Below are positions 1 through 10,277 of a stretch of DNA of 64,000 nt, piece by piece. The position numbers were made by a program, and so were the translations under genes. Under the pieces are notes generated by a model. The model saw only the letters and a list, made by a program, of their open reading frames with translations, was not told where the DNA came from and did not search any database. The DNA lies in assembly GCA_016802295.1 (NCBI GenBank), contig JAESIW010000118.1, forward strand, positions 1,845,430 to 1,909,429, written 5' to 3'. Every line of letters starts with the position of its first letter. Position 1 is the stretch's first letter. Source of the DNA: Brachionus rotundiformis. Its lineage: Eukaryota > Rotifera > Eurotatoria > Ploima > Brachionidae.

Positions 1-1083
1 CTGCTGAACTCTGCAAAATTAGCAGACATAGATATTTGATGAAACTTTGAATGTTGCACCATTCTGAATTTACAGAATTAGGTTTAAACCTTTAGAAAAA
101 AAGTTATTCAATTTTTTACACTTTTTTCTGTTCTTTTTGCCATTTTGTACTGAATTTCACAAAACCGGAAGTTACTTCTCGGCAGTTTTAAAAAGTTTTT
201 TTTTTAAATATCAATCAAATAGAAAATTCACACTATTTATTGCAATAAATGAAATTAACGGTTTAACCCCAATCCGATTTTTTTCTTAAACTTATTTTAT
301 TTTGAAATGACAGAAAATCGGTTAAGTTTTTGAATTTTTGAAATCAAAAAATACATATAACTGTGTTCTTTGTTCAAATTTTTACCAATTACCAAGAAAT
401 TTTTTTTTTTGAAGATCGGCGTTTTCTTTTAATTAGCGAAGATTAGTCGCTTAAATGAAATAAACAAAATAAAAAATTCTTTTTATTGGTCATTTTTATA
501 AACAAAGACGTTCTTTATATTCTTTTTTTTATTTAATAGAAAAATTTTTTTTCAAAGAAAATTTTTAGTCATTCAAAGAAGAATTCACGGTTTTACCCCA
601 TTAACGGTTCAACACTGAATTACTATATAGTTAAGTTTTAGATTAAAAACGTCATTCAAAAGTCAAGATAAAAATCAAATTTAAAATATTAAAAGTAATA
701 AAGATTGTGGACAATGGTCGTCGCAGTAACGATGACACTTAATACTAATTTTGAAAGGAGTAAGAAACATGAAAATTCTTGCATCACAGAGAACGTTCTG
801 TCAAAGTGGGCAAATTTAATGTGCTGCACGTGTGTTTCAAAGATTTGCACATCATTAGCACCTTTTGACAGGACAATACTTTACCATTTTGATTGTGTAT
901 TTAAAAGTTAGGATCTAATACTTGCACCAAATAATGGGTTGAAAAGGCCGAGCCTTAAAGCAATCCGGTGATTGGATGCGTTTAATTAAGCTAACCTGCC
1001 ACCTCCATCACAAAACTATATTATCAGTCAGTCAGTCACTTGTACCAAATTTGGAATAATCATTCTGATACTTGTACTTAGTG

Positions 1084-1104
1084 ATAATAATAATAATAAT
1101 AATT
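1084..1104. repeat. (TAA/ATA)n microsatellite
   Basis: A run of about seven AAT/ATA units follows GTGAT and precedes TAGCTTGCTGAGGCG. Trinucleotide tails of this kind often mark the 3' ends of some non-LTR retrotransposons. Here only the simple repeat itself is directly visible. Confidence 0.7.
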
Positions 1105-2395
1105 AGCTTGCTGAGGCGACCTACTAGGAGGTCAGAAGTAAAGGAACTAATAAATTTTAGAGTCACAGTCAATGTTTTCAGTAAAATGTAAGAAAGAAAG
1201 CCTTGAAAATAAGTGCGTCCAGAATCGTGTCTTTATTGAAGAATTTAAGTGCTTAGATGGTAGAAAATTTTCTTCAAATTTAATATTTTATAAGGATATA
1301 AGTATGCTTTACAAGAAAGCAACATACATAGAACTAAGCTACTTTTGATTAGCTTTGAAAAAGGGTCTAAGGAGCACTTAGTTGCTAAGGAATAGAGTTT
1401 TTGTGGACTCAGTCAATCAATTCAAGAATCGCTACCTTGAGATTATTTATTTTTAAATAATTTGTATTACTTTTGCTACGATGAGATTACTTTTGACAAT
1501 TTGATTCAAGTTTTTATCAAGAAATTATAAAAATTTACTCTTAAAAAAGTATAATTATCAGAATAAAAAATGTTCATTTAATTAGAATTTCTAATAGTGT
1601 AGTTTTGGTTAAAATTTGATATTTTTTTTAACTCTACAGCTACCAAGCATTTTTTCATGTTTATTTAATTAAAATTTAAAGAAAAAAAATTAAGGCGATT
1701 CTACCAAGTGATCAATTGGACATAGTTTTTCGCTTTTTTTTTATTACTTAAGTGTTATACATTAATGTTATAAAAGATTTATTAAACACACACACATAAA
1801 CCAACTTAATCTTATTTTATTTGATTTTTTTAATAATAATGAATAAAATTAAGTTAGAATTTAACTAATTTAATTAAAACAACCAGAATTTTTTACTGAA
1901 TTGCTAATTCAAATTAATTTTTTTAATTAAACAAAATTTATAAAAATTAGAAAAAATGAAATAGTCTGAAAATAAAACAATAATCAATGTAAAACTGCTT
2001 TAATGATACTCTTTAATGCAGATAATTTGCATGTGACAATTTTTGATTTAAATCTAAATTTTTTTGAACAATTTATTTCATTTCATATTAATTTTGAATT
2101 TCTTTTATCTTTTTTGTCTATTGATTACTACCATAGCGCGACTAAATTTAGTCAAGCTCCGTAGGTCTATTGCTATAGCTTATGAAATAATTATTTTTAT
2201 TATTTTATAAATAAGTATTGACATTATAATTAATTTTTTGGCGATAAACTGCGTATGTAAAATAACATTTAAGTAACTTTTTATAGCAGTTAATAATCAC
2301 TGGTGATCAATAATTATAAAGAAAAATATAAAATAATAAGGTTCATATATTTGCACTATTTGTCCAAAAGATATGAGTATTTGATGTACAAAAGC

Positions 2396-2515
2396 CGGAG
2401 GGTTTTTTTTGACCCCTTGAGTTAACTTATCTTATTAATTTCCATGAAAATAGGTATATTTTGCAATAAAAATAAATTGATTTTAATTATCAGATTGAAG
2501 AAAAATTTTTTTAAT
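2396..2515. repeat. Dispersed repeat, copy 1
   Basis: The blocks GAGTTAACTTATCTT, TCCATGAAAATAGGTATATTTTGC and TGATTTTAATTATCAGATTG occur here in order. They recur in the same order and strand near 51155-51320 as GAGCTAACTTATCTT, TCCATGAAAAAAGGTATATTTTGCC and TGATTTTAATTATCAGATTGC. A further weak match, CTTTGGTGTTTGAGTG near 2578 against CTCTGGTGTTAATAGAGTTG near 51590, suggests that the unit extends beyond the listed range. No coding capacity is seen. It is probably a non-autonomous or decayed mobile element. Confidence 0.6.
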
Positions 2516-2759
2516 AAATTATAACATTTATTTAACCAAATTCAAATAAGAGATAAAATAAAGGACCGGAAAACTCCTTTGGTGTTTGAGTGTTAAAATT
2601 TAGGTACTTCTAGTGTCAAAATCTCAAGACACTTGAATCTAATAAAAATAGATAAAGCAAAAGATACAAATTTAAAATTTTTAATATTTAATAGACAATT
2701 ATCTCCTAAATTAATTAAAATAAATTCTGAATGCAAACTTAAGTCTTTTTGTTGTTAAG

Positions 2760-4947
2760 ATATTTGAAAAAGCTCAAAATGAACCATCCTATAGTTCTTT
2801 GTACGCCCAGTTGTGTCAGCGTTTGGAAAAATTCGTTCCCGATTTTGACACATTGTCGGCCAACTGTCTCCAAATATCAACATTTAGGCGACTGCTTTTG
2901 TCAGTGTGTCAGCACGAGTTCGACAATCGGGCCCAGTACGGCCACGTCGATTCAGTCCCGGAAAACAGCGACACCGACAAAGACACCTATGCGGACTACA
3001 TCAAACAAGTTGGCAAGAAAAAAATGCTCGGCAACATCAAGTTTATCGGCGAGCTTGGACGCCTCGATCTGCTCAACGAGGCCATTCTACACAAATGCAT
3101 CCGCACTCTCCTCGAGAAGAACAAGCACGAAAAGTACGCGGACATGTCCGACGACTTGGAATGCTTGTGTAAAATGATGCCGTGTATTGGCAAAAAATTG
3201 GACCAGAACGAGGCTAAAAAGCTAATTGACCAGTATTTTGACAGACTTGTCAAGCTCAAGTCCATTCAAGGCAAGGACGCGTTGCCAATGCGCATCAAGT
3301 TCATGATACAGGACTGTATCGATCTGAGGAAAAACAACTGGGAGCCGAGGAAAATTCAACAAGAGCAAGCACCGCAGAAAGTGACCGATCTCCGACCGGC
3401 CTCAAAAACCCAAGAGCCAGCACCATCATCCAACCCGACTATGAACCCTTTTTTGACCAAAATGTACGAACAGATCAACTCGCGACCCAACATGACCCTC
3501 CTCAATGCCATCAATTCCTTTGCCAAAAAGCCAAATCATTTGACCATCAAATCTCCCTATTCTTCATTCAATTACCAAGAGGACTTGGACGATTTGTCCT
3601 CAAATGCGTCAAGCTCTTCATCTCAAACCGACTTGAACAAAAACCCCAAGGACGAAATAAAGTCCAACTTTGTCTGCTTGTCGTTTGCGTCTAGACCATC
3701 ACAGAGAGTTGTCCAAGCCGAAAAAGTCCGCTCTAATTCATCATCGAGCATATCAGCTCTTTCATCAAGCTCCTCTGTGGCACCATCTGTCTCACCACCA
3801 ATTCAAATCGACATACAATCCAAATCAAAATTTTTCGACAACCAAACAACCACATCTTTGGCCGATTTAAACCGCATGATTACAAATGTAAACTCAAACG
3901 AAGCCGAACTATTCAGCAAACAAGTCGACTCATTTTTGGACAATTATTTACAAACAGACAAGCTAGACTTGGACGAATTGAGAAAATTTTCAAATGAGAA
4001 ATTAACAGATTTTATTAAAGTTCTAATTGGTCTGAGTTTGTCCAAGAGAACCGATTCAGACCGGTCTAAAGTAAGCCGCATGATAGTGCAAATAGAAACA
4101 GCATTGGGCACTAGCGGCCTGCTCAAATCAAGCTTGAAAAAAGTGCTGGACAATTTGAACAAATTGGAACAAGAGCACCACTGTGTCAAGTCCAACATAG
4201 GCCTGTATATAAGCCGGGCGCTGATCGACCGGCTCATTGAGATACGCTATCTGGCCGATCTGATGAAAAATGGAGCCTATTATCCCTTGTTTTTTATAGT
4301 CCTGCAGCAGCTGACCCGGCTCAAAGCAGAGTCTGGTCTGAGTATGGAAAGCAGCCATGCTTGGCTCAAGGATTTGATTGAGAGGGAGAAAGTGTGCTTG
4401 ATTGACATGCTGCCCAATAATGCCGACAAGAACAGGTCTAGACTCGCTCAGGTGCTGAATGACCGCGAGCTTGACTTCTTGAGACCCATGTTGAGATATG
4501 AAGAGACCATTTTTAATAAGATGGCTGCTGAAAATGTTACATGTGATGAATTGGTTGAGTGGATTGGTGAACATTTAAGCCAAGAGTTGAAAGCATCAAA
4601 CGAGTTTATTCGCTCTTTGACAAATTGGTAAACTACGACCAATTTTTTTTTTTTAATTTTATGAATCATTTTTGTTTTTAAGTGTGGTTCGCAATGCGGT
4701 GGAAAAAAGTATACTCTCGACTGATTTGAACCAATTGGGCAAGCAAAAAGAGTTTATTCAGGAGTACAAGGCTTTAATAAATGGTTTTACTGGCTCGGCT
4801 CAAGAGAAACAAGTACAAGTGCTGCAAGCGATTCAGAATTATACCGAGTCGAACGGCTTTCCGCAGTATTTCCTTAAAAATTTGATCAATCAATTTCTAG
4901 AGCTTAACATTATTAACAATGATACATTTAACCTATTTAATCAATGA
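2760..4947 (+). CDS. EIF4G2: EIF4G2/DAP5 (NAT1)-like translation factor, 5' end missing
   Basis: Two exons are visible, 2760-4627 and 4683-4947, giving 710 residues with no initiator. Residues 1-200 are most of a MIF4G domain, with IFEKAQNEPSYSSLYAQLC, STFRRLLLSVC, MLGNIKFIGELGRLDLL and DLECLCKMM. A low-complexity Ser/Pro linker (about 200-380) is followed by an MA3 domain and a C-terminal W2 HEAT domain containing YYPLFFIVLQQLTRL. The order MIF4G-MA3-W2 without an eIF4E-binding N-terminus is that of DAP5, which supports cap-independent initiation. Family members have the first part of MIF4G and an N-terminal leader before the point where this exon starts. An in-frame TAA ends at 2759, directly before the exon, and TTAAG there fits a splice acceptor. 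Upstream exons must therefore lie elsewhere or are lost. Coding GC is well above the flanks. Confidence 0.85.
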
Positions 4948-5309
4948 TATCAATTTGCTTTCTCATTATTTTTGATATATGAACAAGTTTTTTACTATCC
5001 AAATTTTTTTCTCATCTATTAGGGTTTTTTGGCATATTTTTTGATTTGAATATCATGTTTTGTTTATTTTTTTTCAATAAAAAAAAAAGTTTTTATTACT
5101 TTTTATTAATCAATAAAGCTTTATATCTTAAAATAAATTTTTAAAATTTAATAATGTGAAAAATCAGAAATAATTAGATTTAATGAAAATACAAAATGAT
5201 GGCCTCAGGCAAACAGAGCAATCGACACCTCAAGAAACTTGAAGGTCGATTTGAATCTTAATATTGATAAATATAATTTATACATTGCTTAAGCATTAAT
5301 TTGTCAGTA

Positions 5310-6026
5310 GATAAAAAACTTATGGACAAAGTTATGGTCAGTAAATGCATTAGAAAAAGTGAAAAAACATGCCACAAAAATACCATTGTCTTTGAGAGCT
5401 ACGGACTATGAAACGAGATTGCTGAAGATGGGCCTTACCAAACTAAGTGAGAGGAGATTTGATTGAAATGTATAAACTAGCAAATGGATTGGAACAAGCT
5501 AAACTAACTCGAGTTCCTTTATCTATATTAGCACTAGAAAGCCCGGTTGATTATTTACAAAAATTTCAAATCAAACTATCAAAGAATATAGAAAAAACTT
5601 ATTTAAAACATGATTAAAAAATTTAAGTTTCTATGAGTAATTTTTGATAACTTTTTTTCTTTGAGATAATATTCAAGTTTATATTTTTTAAAAAGGGGTC
5701 TTAAAAACCCCTCGGGCTTTCTAGTGTTATAAGAGAAAGGATCAATTTTAAGAGAAAATAGTGAGAATGCACAAGGATAACTTTTCTTCCAACTTGAGAA
5801 ACGATTTTGCATGTGAAGTGACAGCCCAACATGTTTTCTTTTTAAATAGAGGATCCCAAAATGGAACAGATTGCCTGATAGAGTTGTAAAATCCACATTC
5901 ACGGAAGTATTCAACGCCACACTGGACAAATTCAATCGATGTGGCTGCTTCAACTTCACAGTGCCAACTCCACACTGCAGACCAGTAATCGACTCAGACA
6001 TTCTTGTTAAAATGTCGCAGCAATAA
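5310..6026 (+). mobile_element. Decayed LINE (non-LTR retrotransposon) ORF2 3' end
   Basis: Conceptual reading with frameshifts gives the familiar tail of LINE reverse transcriptases. First comes LEKVKKHATKIPLSLRATDY, then ETRLLKMGLTKLSERR. A frame change leads to RGDLIEMYKLANG, which matches the common '..LTSLEERRRRGDLIEVYKI.NG' block. Further on are FACEVTAQHVFFLNRGSQ and, after another frame change, KWNRLPDRVVKST and EVFNATLDKF. These match the family's 'F..R....WN.LP..VV.A.....F...LD' ending and stop at TAA 6024-6026. At least two frameshifts and internal stops show it is dead. It is a 3' fragment typical of 5'-truncated insertion. Confidence 0.85.
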
Positions 6027-6649
6027 CTACTAATTAACTAACATTTACAAAAGTGTTATTAAAGAGATATTTTACCGAAATTTTTTGAAAAATAATTAAG
6101 TTTAAAAAGTTAAAAATTTTTAGTGGAAAATTTAAAAAACCTCCTCCAATTAATTAATAATTATAATTATATTATATGTTATTAAGCAATAGATAAAATT
6201 ATTTTAAAATGAAAAATAAAAATTGTTATTTATAATAAATTAAAATATTTCTACTCAAAAACAAACATTTATTTTGGGCTTCAGATTGGTTACATATAAA
6301 ATATTTGTATATTTATATCACAATTTTTTTAAATTTAATTAGATATTTAAACATACTATTCTAATTGAGAGTAAATTTGCCAAGTATTTGGATATTGTGA
6401 ATGTCCAATAACCCTTAAACAACAAAATAACCTAATACTAAAAAACTTTCTTTAGCTGATTAATGGTTTCAATTGGCAAAATTGTGCCGATCCAATTCAC
6501 ATTTATTGGAATCAAAATTAATGCAAAGACTGTTAAAAAAGAAGTTTTACGAACAGACTTTCCAAAACAATATATGCCTTTGCTAAGCACAATATAATTC
6601 TAAAATCATCGCTAGTGTGTGGAAACCAATGTTGGTAAATGTGTGAAAT

Positions 6650-6960
6650 TGATAGAAAGTACCTCAACATTTTTCACAATAGAAGTCTGAGGAGGATCGA
6701 CTGGCCTAAGATATTGTCAAACGATGAACTATACCAAATAAACAATTCAGTACCATTAAGCTAATGGTTATCTACTTAGAAAGAAAGGAACTTCTATACC
6801 AAACAGAGTAAGGGACACCTCAAGTAACATGAAGGTCAACAAGCTAGAAAGAGCCCGCCGAAATGTGGATAGCATGGAACCTAGCATGGAACCTAGCATG
6901 GGTTAAATTTGAGATGATATCCAAAGTAATCGACCCATGCTCCATATGATGTGAATGAGA
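6650..6960 (+). mobile_element. LINE relic, ORF2 C-terminal fragment
   Basis: The reading LRRIDWPKILSNDELYQINN followed by SVPLS matches the 'LRRI..I.WP..ISNEELY.RT...PLS' segment found near the C-terminus of several LINE reverse transcriptases. The adjacent block near 6796-6835 is shared with 5203-5240. A fragment with the same sequence exists at 47042-47125. Stop codons follow at once, so this is a fossil. Confidence 0.75.
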
Positions 6961-7691
6961 AAAAGTTATGTTGACTCTTGGAAAAATTGGCTCTTAACAT
7001 TGACTTATTGTCACCAAATATTTTTTAATTATTAACTTTTCTTAAATATTATCATTAGTTGGTAACTTTATTTTCTATTTACCAATTGTATAAGTTTATG
7101 CAATGTAATTTGAAAATGTACTAAACTATTAATATGATGGTTGAATTTTAAAACTTGACTAGAATCTGAGTCAAAACAAATCAGACTAAATGAGTGACAC
7201 TATTGTTTAAAAATGAAAACGAAATTATGTGAACAGTCATCTTATCAATAATAGATAAAATGGAATTTACCTTTTTTTTAAATGAAATTCTTTTATAAAC
7301 TTTTTGAAAATCAAAAATTTTAATTAATAAATTTTATTAAACAATAGTAATCAATTAGCAAAAAATTATTAATTGTAATACAAATAAACTATTACACAAA
7401 CTCTATCTATATAATTAATTTAGAAAAAAAAATTTTGTTTTATTTAATTAGTTTTATCAGTGGTTTAATTAAAGGTGATCTATTTCCTGTTTTTGTTCAG
7501 CCATTAAAGACTAAAATAAGCGCATTGCCAACTTAAAATTAATATTTTTTTATTTAGTATTGAATATTTTCTAAATTATTGACCTTTTTTTCATATAAAA
7601 AAATTATCTATTATTAATTATACCATTTATATAAGCCTATAAATTGTCAAATAATTCAGCCCAGTAGCGCTAAACAAACTGGAACATCAGC

Positions 7692-10277
7692 ATGACCGAG
7701 GAGACAAGTTCCACGTCATCGAGCGACAATTCAAACGACTTCATAGAACTAGACGTGCCCATATATGTCGAATTGAAGCAGTCTCTGAATGGCAATGACC
7801 TGGGAACTTTCAGTCGTGTGGAAATAGGCGCTGACCAATTCCTGGGCAGCTACAAAGGTAAGCACAAGAAGTCAATATCACAATGCGCCGATCCCAACTA
7901 CGTGTGGACAATTCTATCCTCACGACAAATGCCTTTGTTCTACATAGATGCCAGCGATCCAAGCGACAGCAACTGGCTCCGGTTTATCAGATCGACCTCG
8001 GACCCCAACAAATACAATGTCATTTGTATGCAGCAAAATCAACAAATAAACTACTTTACTTTCAAGAGCATAAAACAAGGCGAGGAGTTGACCACTTACT
8101 TGCCTGGCAAGCGAAAAAAGCCCAAGAACAAAGCCTATGCTAATCTGAGCTATAAACTCTATGAGAGCCAAATGTGCCCGGACAACGATCTGCCCGAGGA
8201 GGCTGAAGACAAGGGCCAAGAAGGCTCCAGCGAGACACCGCTGGACGCCGACGAGCCCAGTATCGACGAGGCCGTAGAGCTCAAACTCTGCGACGACATC
8301 AAAAAAAGAGAGGACTACTTTTTTTCCATAGGCTTTAGTTTAAAGTTAAAGAATATGAAAAAATCTGTCAAACGTCAGCTGACCAAGTGTGACCTGTGCT
8401 CATATGCCGTGGCCACCGACTCCCGGCTGGACTACGACAGAATAATTAAAACCCATGTGATTGACCAGCACTTGAGCAAGAGAGAGGAGTGCCAGCCTAC
8501 AGATCAAATAGTAGAGGAAGTGTGCGAGTCAATGATAAGACAATTGGAGGGCCCGGCACACACCGAGAACACTTTTGACTATTACTTTACATTTTGTCCA
8601 GACAAAAGCAAACATGAGCTTCTTGACCACAGCTTGAGATGTTTTTACTGCAGCTTTGAGGCACAGTGTGACCAGGAGGGCGTCACGGCCTATTTCAAAC
8701 ACTTGGCCAAGCTACACCAGCACGAGATTAGAAGAGACCAGCTAGTCTCGGACATAGACGAAAGCGAGCTAACTGACCACGATCTAGCGATCATAAACTG
8801 GCCAGACTACTTTCGTCTCAGCTTCAGAGACAACAAATTTCCATCGGACAAGCTCAAATCGGCCAAGACCTGGACTTGTCACTTGTGCAAGAAACAGTTC
8901 GATCAACGCATTGACCTGTCCAAGCATCAATGCATCGAGTTGAGTCTTAAATTGTTGAAAAAAAAGAAAGAGCTTAGGAAAAAAAAGTGGAAAGAGACGC
9001 ATTGGAAGCGCAAAATAGACCTTAGCTACATAGAAACGTCCACATTGAGTCAAATATCGTCCAATATATGCGACAATTTGACATTTTGTGTGGACGGCAC
9101 TCAACAAGACCTTAAGTCGTACTCCAAAGAGGTCAAAGATTACCTAAATTCTCACTTGAACAAAGAGACACAGGCACAAATGGCTCTCAAGTGCTGCTTT
9201 CCAGACTTTTATGCACACATTTTGAAACAACTTGGCAACGTTAATGAATCTAGCGCTGCCAAGTTAATACAGGACTACTTGCTAGACCAGGCCAGAGATT
9301 ACTTTACGGACAGTTTACACTGTGGCAAGTGCTGCAAGCGATTTGACCAGCTCAGTGCGTACAAGGATCATTTAAAGATGAAGCATCAAGATGAAAAAGT
9401 GGACACAGGACCAGTTGGCTTTGTGAGCTGTGATTTGATAGCATACTTGTTAAACATCTATTGGGACAGCACTTTGATGCTAGCATGTTCAGTTTGTGGC
9501 GAGAAGGTGGTGCGTGCCGAGTATGCTCGGCACTACAAACAGTGTGTAAACAAAGACAATGAGGGCTATTTGATAGCCGAAGAGATAGTGGGAGAACTGA
9601 TAGACGGGATGGTTAGTGAGCCGAGCAGGAGCCAGAAGAAGCGGGTGGCAAGCGGGGAGTTGGACGCCGAAGAGAGCAAAAAACGTGTGCTAAACGCGGA
9701 GAGCAGGGAAGAGTCGCGGCCGGTGAGGCGCACCACCCGGTCGTCCTTGGGCTCATCTGCCGAACCACAGGTTCACTTGTTTGATGTACTTGAGAAGCAG
9801 GACAAAAAGAACCAGACTGGCCGCGCCAACAGTCGAGCCAGGACCAAAACAGACCATTCGGGCGCTGACAATCAGATCAAAAAAGAGGCCAAGACCGAAT
9901 TCATGTCGGTCAAAGTGGTCAATAACAAGAAAATTCACACTTGTGACAAGTGCGATTTGGAATTTACATCGAGCAATAGTGTGACCAGACACCAGGAAAA
10001 AAGTTGTCTCAGAGTTAAAGTGATCAGCTTTGAGAGCAAGTCAAAATCAAAGTCTAAAAGTGGCGAGATTAAGAAAAAGTGTCCCATATGTGGTTTTATT
10101 TTTTCCAATACCCATCAGCTAAGCATTCACATATACAGACAGCACAAAAGCTTGCTAGGCTCGGCCAACGATCCGGCCACCGATCAGGCCATTAGGCTTA
10201 ATCAGGAGCAATTGAAAAAATTGATGAATGAGTCCGAGAGTGTGTCCGAGAATGAGGACGATCAAGCTATGGACTAA
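7692..10277 (+). CDS. PR/SET-domain multi zinc-finger protein (PRDM-like), intronless
   Basis: A single open frame encodes 861 residues. Residues about 20-155 form a PR/SET-like domain: an acidic lead, LGTFSRVEIGADQFLGSYKG, then NWLRFIRSTSDPNKYNVI and YFTFKSIKQGEELTTYLPG. The last segment is where PRDM proteins carry G-x-E-L-x-x-W/Y. Seven C2H2-type or C2HC-like fingers follow, for example CDLCSY..HVIDQH, CHLCKKQFDQ..HQC, CGKCCKRFDQ..HLKMKH, CDKCDLEF..HQEKSC and CPICGFIF..HIYRQH. Spacers between fingers carry recurring DYF motifs, as if built from modules. The tail is acidic and Ser-rich. The likely role is a nuclear DNA-binding regulator or histone methyltransferase; catalysis is not assured, because the SET motifs are diverged. 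Lack of introns is unusual beside its neighbours and could reflect retrocopying. The start ATG follows an AT-rich leader. Confidence 0.8.
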   Translation: MTEETSSTSSSDNSNDFIELDVPIYVELKQSLNGNDLGTFSRVEIGADQFLGSYKGKHKKSISQCADPNYVWTILSSRQMPLFYIDASDPSDSNWLRFIRSTSDPNKYNVICMQQNQQINYFTFKSIKQGEELTTYLPGKRKKPKNKAYANLSYKLYESQMCPDNDLPEEAEDKGQEGSSETPLDADEPSIDEAVELKLCDDIKKREDYFFSIGFSLKLKNMKKSVKRQLTKCDLCSYAVATDSRLDYDRIIKTHVIDQHLSKREECQPTDQIVEEVCESMIRQLEGPAHTENTFDYYFTFCPDKSKHELLDHSLRCFYCSFEAQCDQEGVTAYFKHLAKLHQHEIRRDQLVSDIDESELTDHDLAIINWPDYFRLSFRDNKFPSDKLKSAKTWTCHLCKKQFDQRIDLSKHQCIELSLKLLKKKKELRKKKWKETHWKRKIDLSYIETSTLSQISSNICDNLTFCVDGTQQDLKSYSKEVKDYLNSHLNKETQAQMALKCCFPDFYAHILKQLGNVNESSAAKLIQDYLLDQARDYFTDSLHCGKCCKRFDQLSAYKDHLKMKHQDEKVDTGPVGFVSCDLIAYLLNIYWDSTLMLACSVCGEKVVRAEYARHYKQCVNKDNEGYLIAEEIVGELIDGMVSEPSRSQKKRVASGELDAEESKKRVLNAESREESRPVRRTTRSSLGSSAEPQVHLFDVLEKQDKKNQTGRANSRARTKTDHSGADNQIKKEAKTEFMSVKVVNNKKIHTCDKCDLEFTSSNSVTRHQEKSCLRVKVISFESKSKSKSKSGEIKKKCPICGFIFSNTHQLSIHIYRQHKSLLGSANDPATDQAIRLNQEQLKKLMNESESVSENEDDQAMD

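Larger units (their letters stand above)
1..2759. other. AT-rich region upstream of EIF4G2, no gene recognised
   Basis: I see no convincing coding exon on either strand. The stretch holds a short (TAA)n-like microsatellite near 1084-1104. Beside it is a less AT-rich patch, about 930-1150, containing a tripled CAGT motif and a GCTGAGGCGACC segment. That combination resembles the 3' tail of a non-LTR retrotransposon, but I could not confirm this. From about 2396 to 2515 it carries one copy of a dispersed repeat that recurs near 51155-51320. The missing 5' exons of the downstream EIF4G2 gene would be expected here or further upstream; I found none. Confidence 0.6.
4948..7691. other. Intergenic region with retrotransposon relics
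   Basis: Outside the two LINE relics listed separately, this is AT-rich filler. CAATAAA runs near 5080 could serve as polyadenylation signals for EIF4G2. A perfect 14-bp inverted repeat (CACTAGAAAGCCCG at 5532-5545 and its complement at 5713-5726) lies inside the first relic. A block near 5203-5240 (CAAACAGAGCAATCGACACC) is repeated imperfectly near 6796-6835 (CAAACAGAGTAAGGGACACC), both followed by CTCAAG and GAAGGTC. Confidence 0.6.

Noticed and set aside
705..911. 68-residue plus-strand open frame
   Set aside because: No family motif, no splice partners and no similarity to anything I know; likely chance in a patch of repeat-like DNA.
3944..4574. Long minus-strand frames inside EIF4G2
   Set aside because: Shadows of the real plus-strand coding sequence, which has clear MA3 and W2 motifs.
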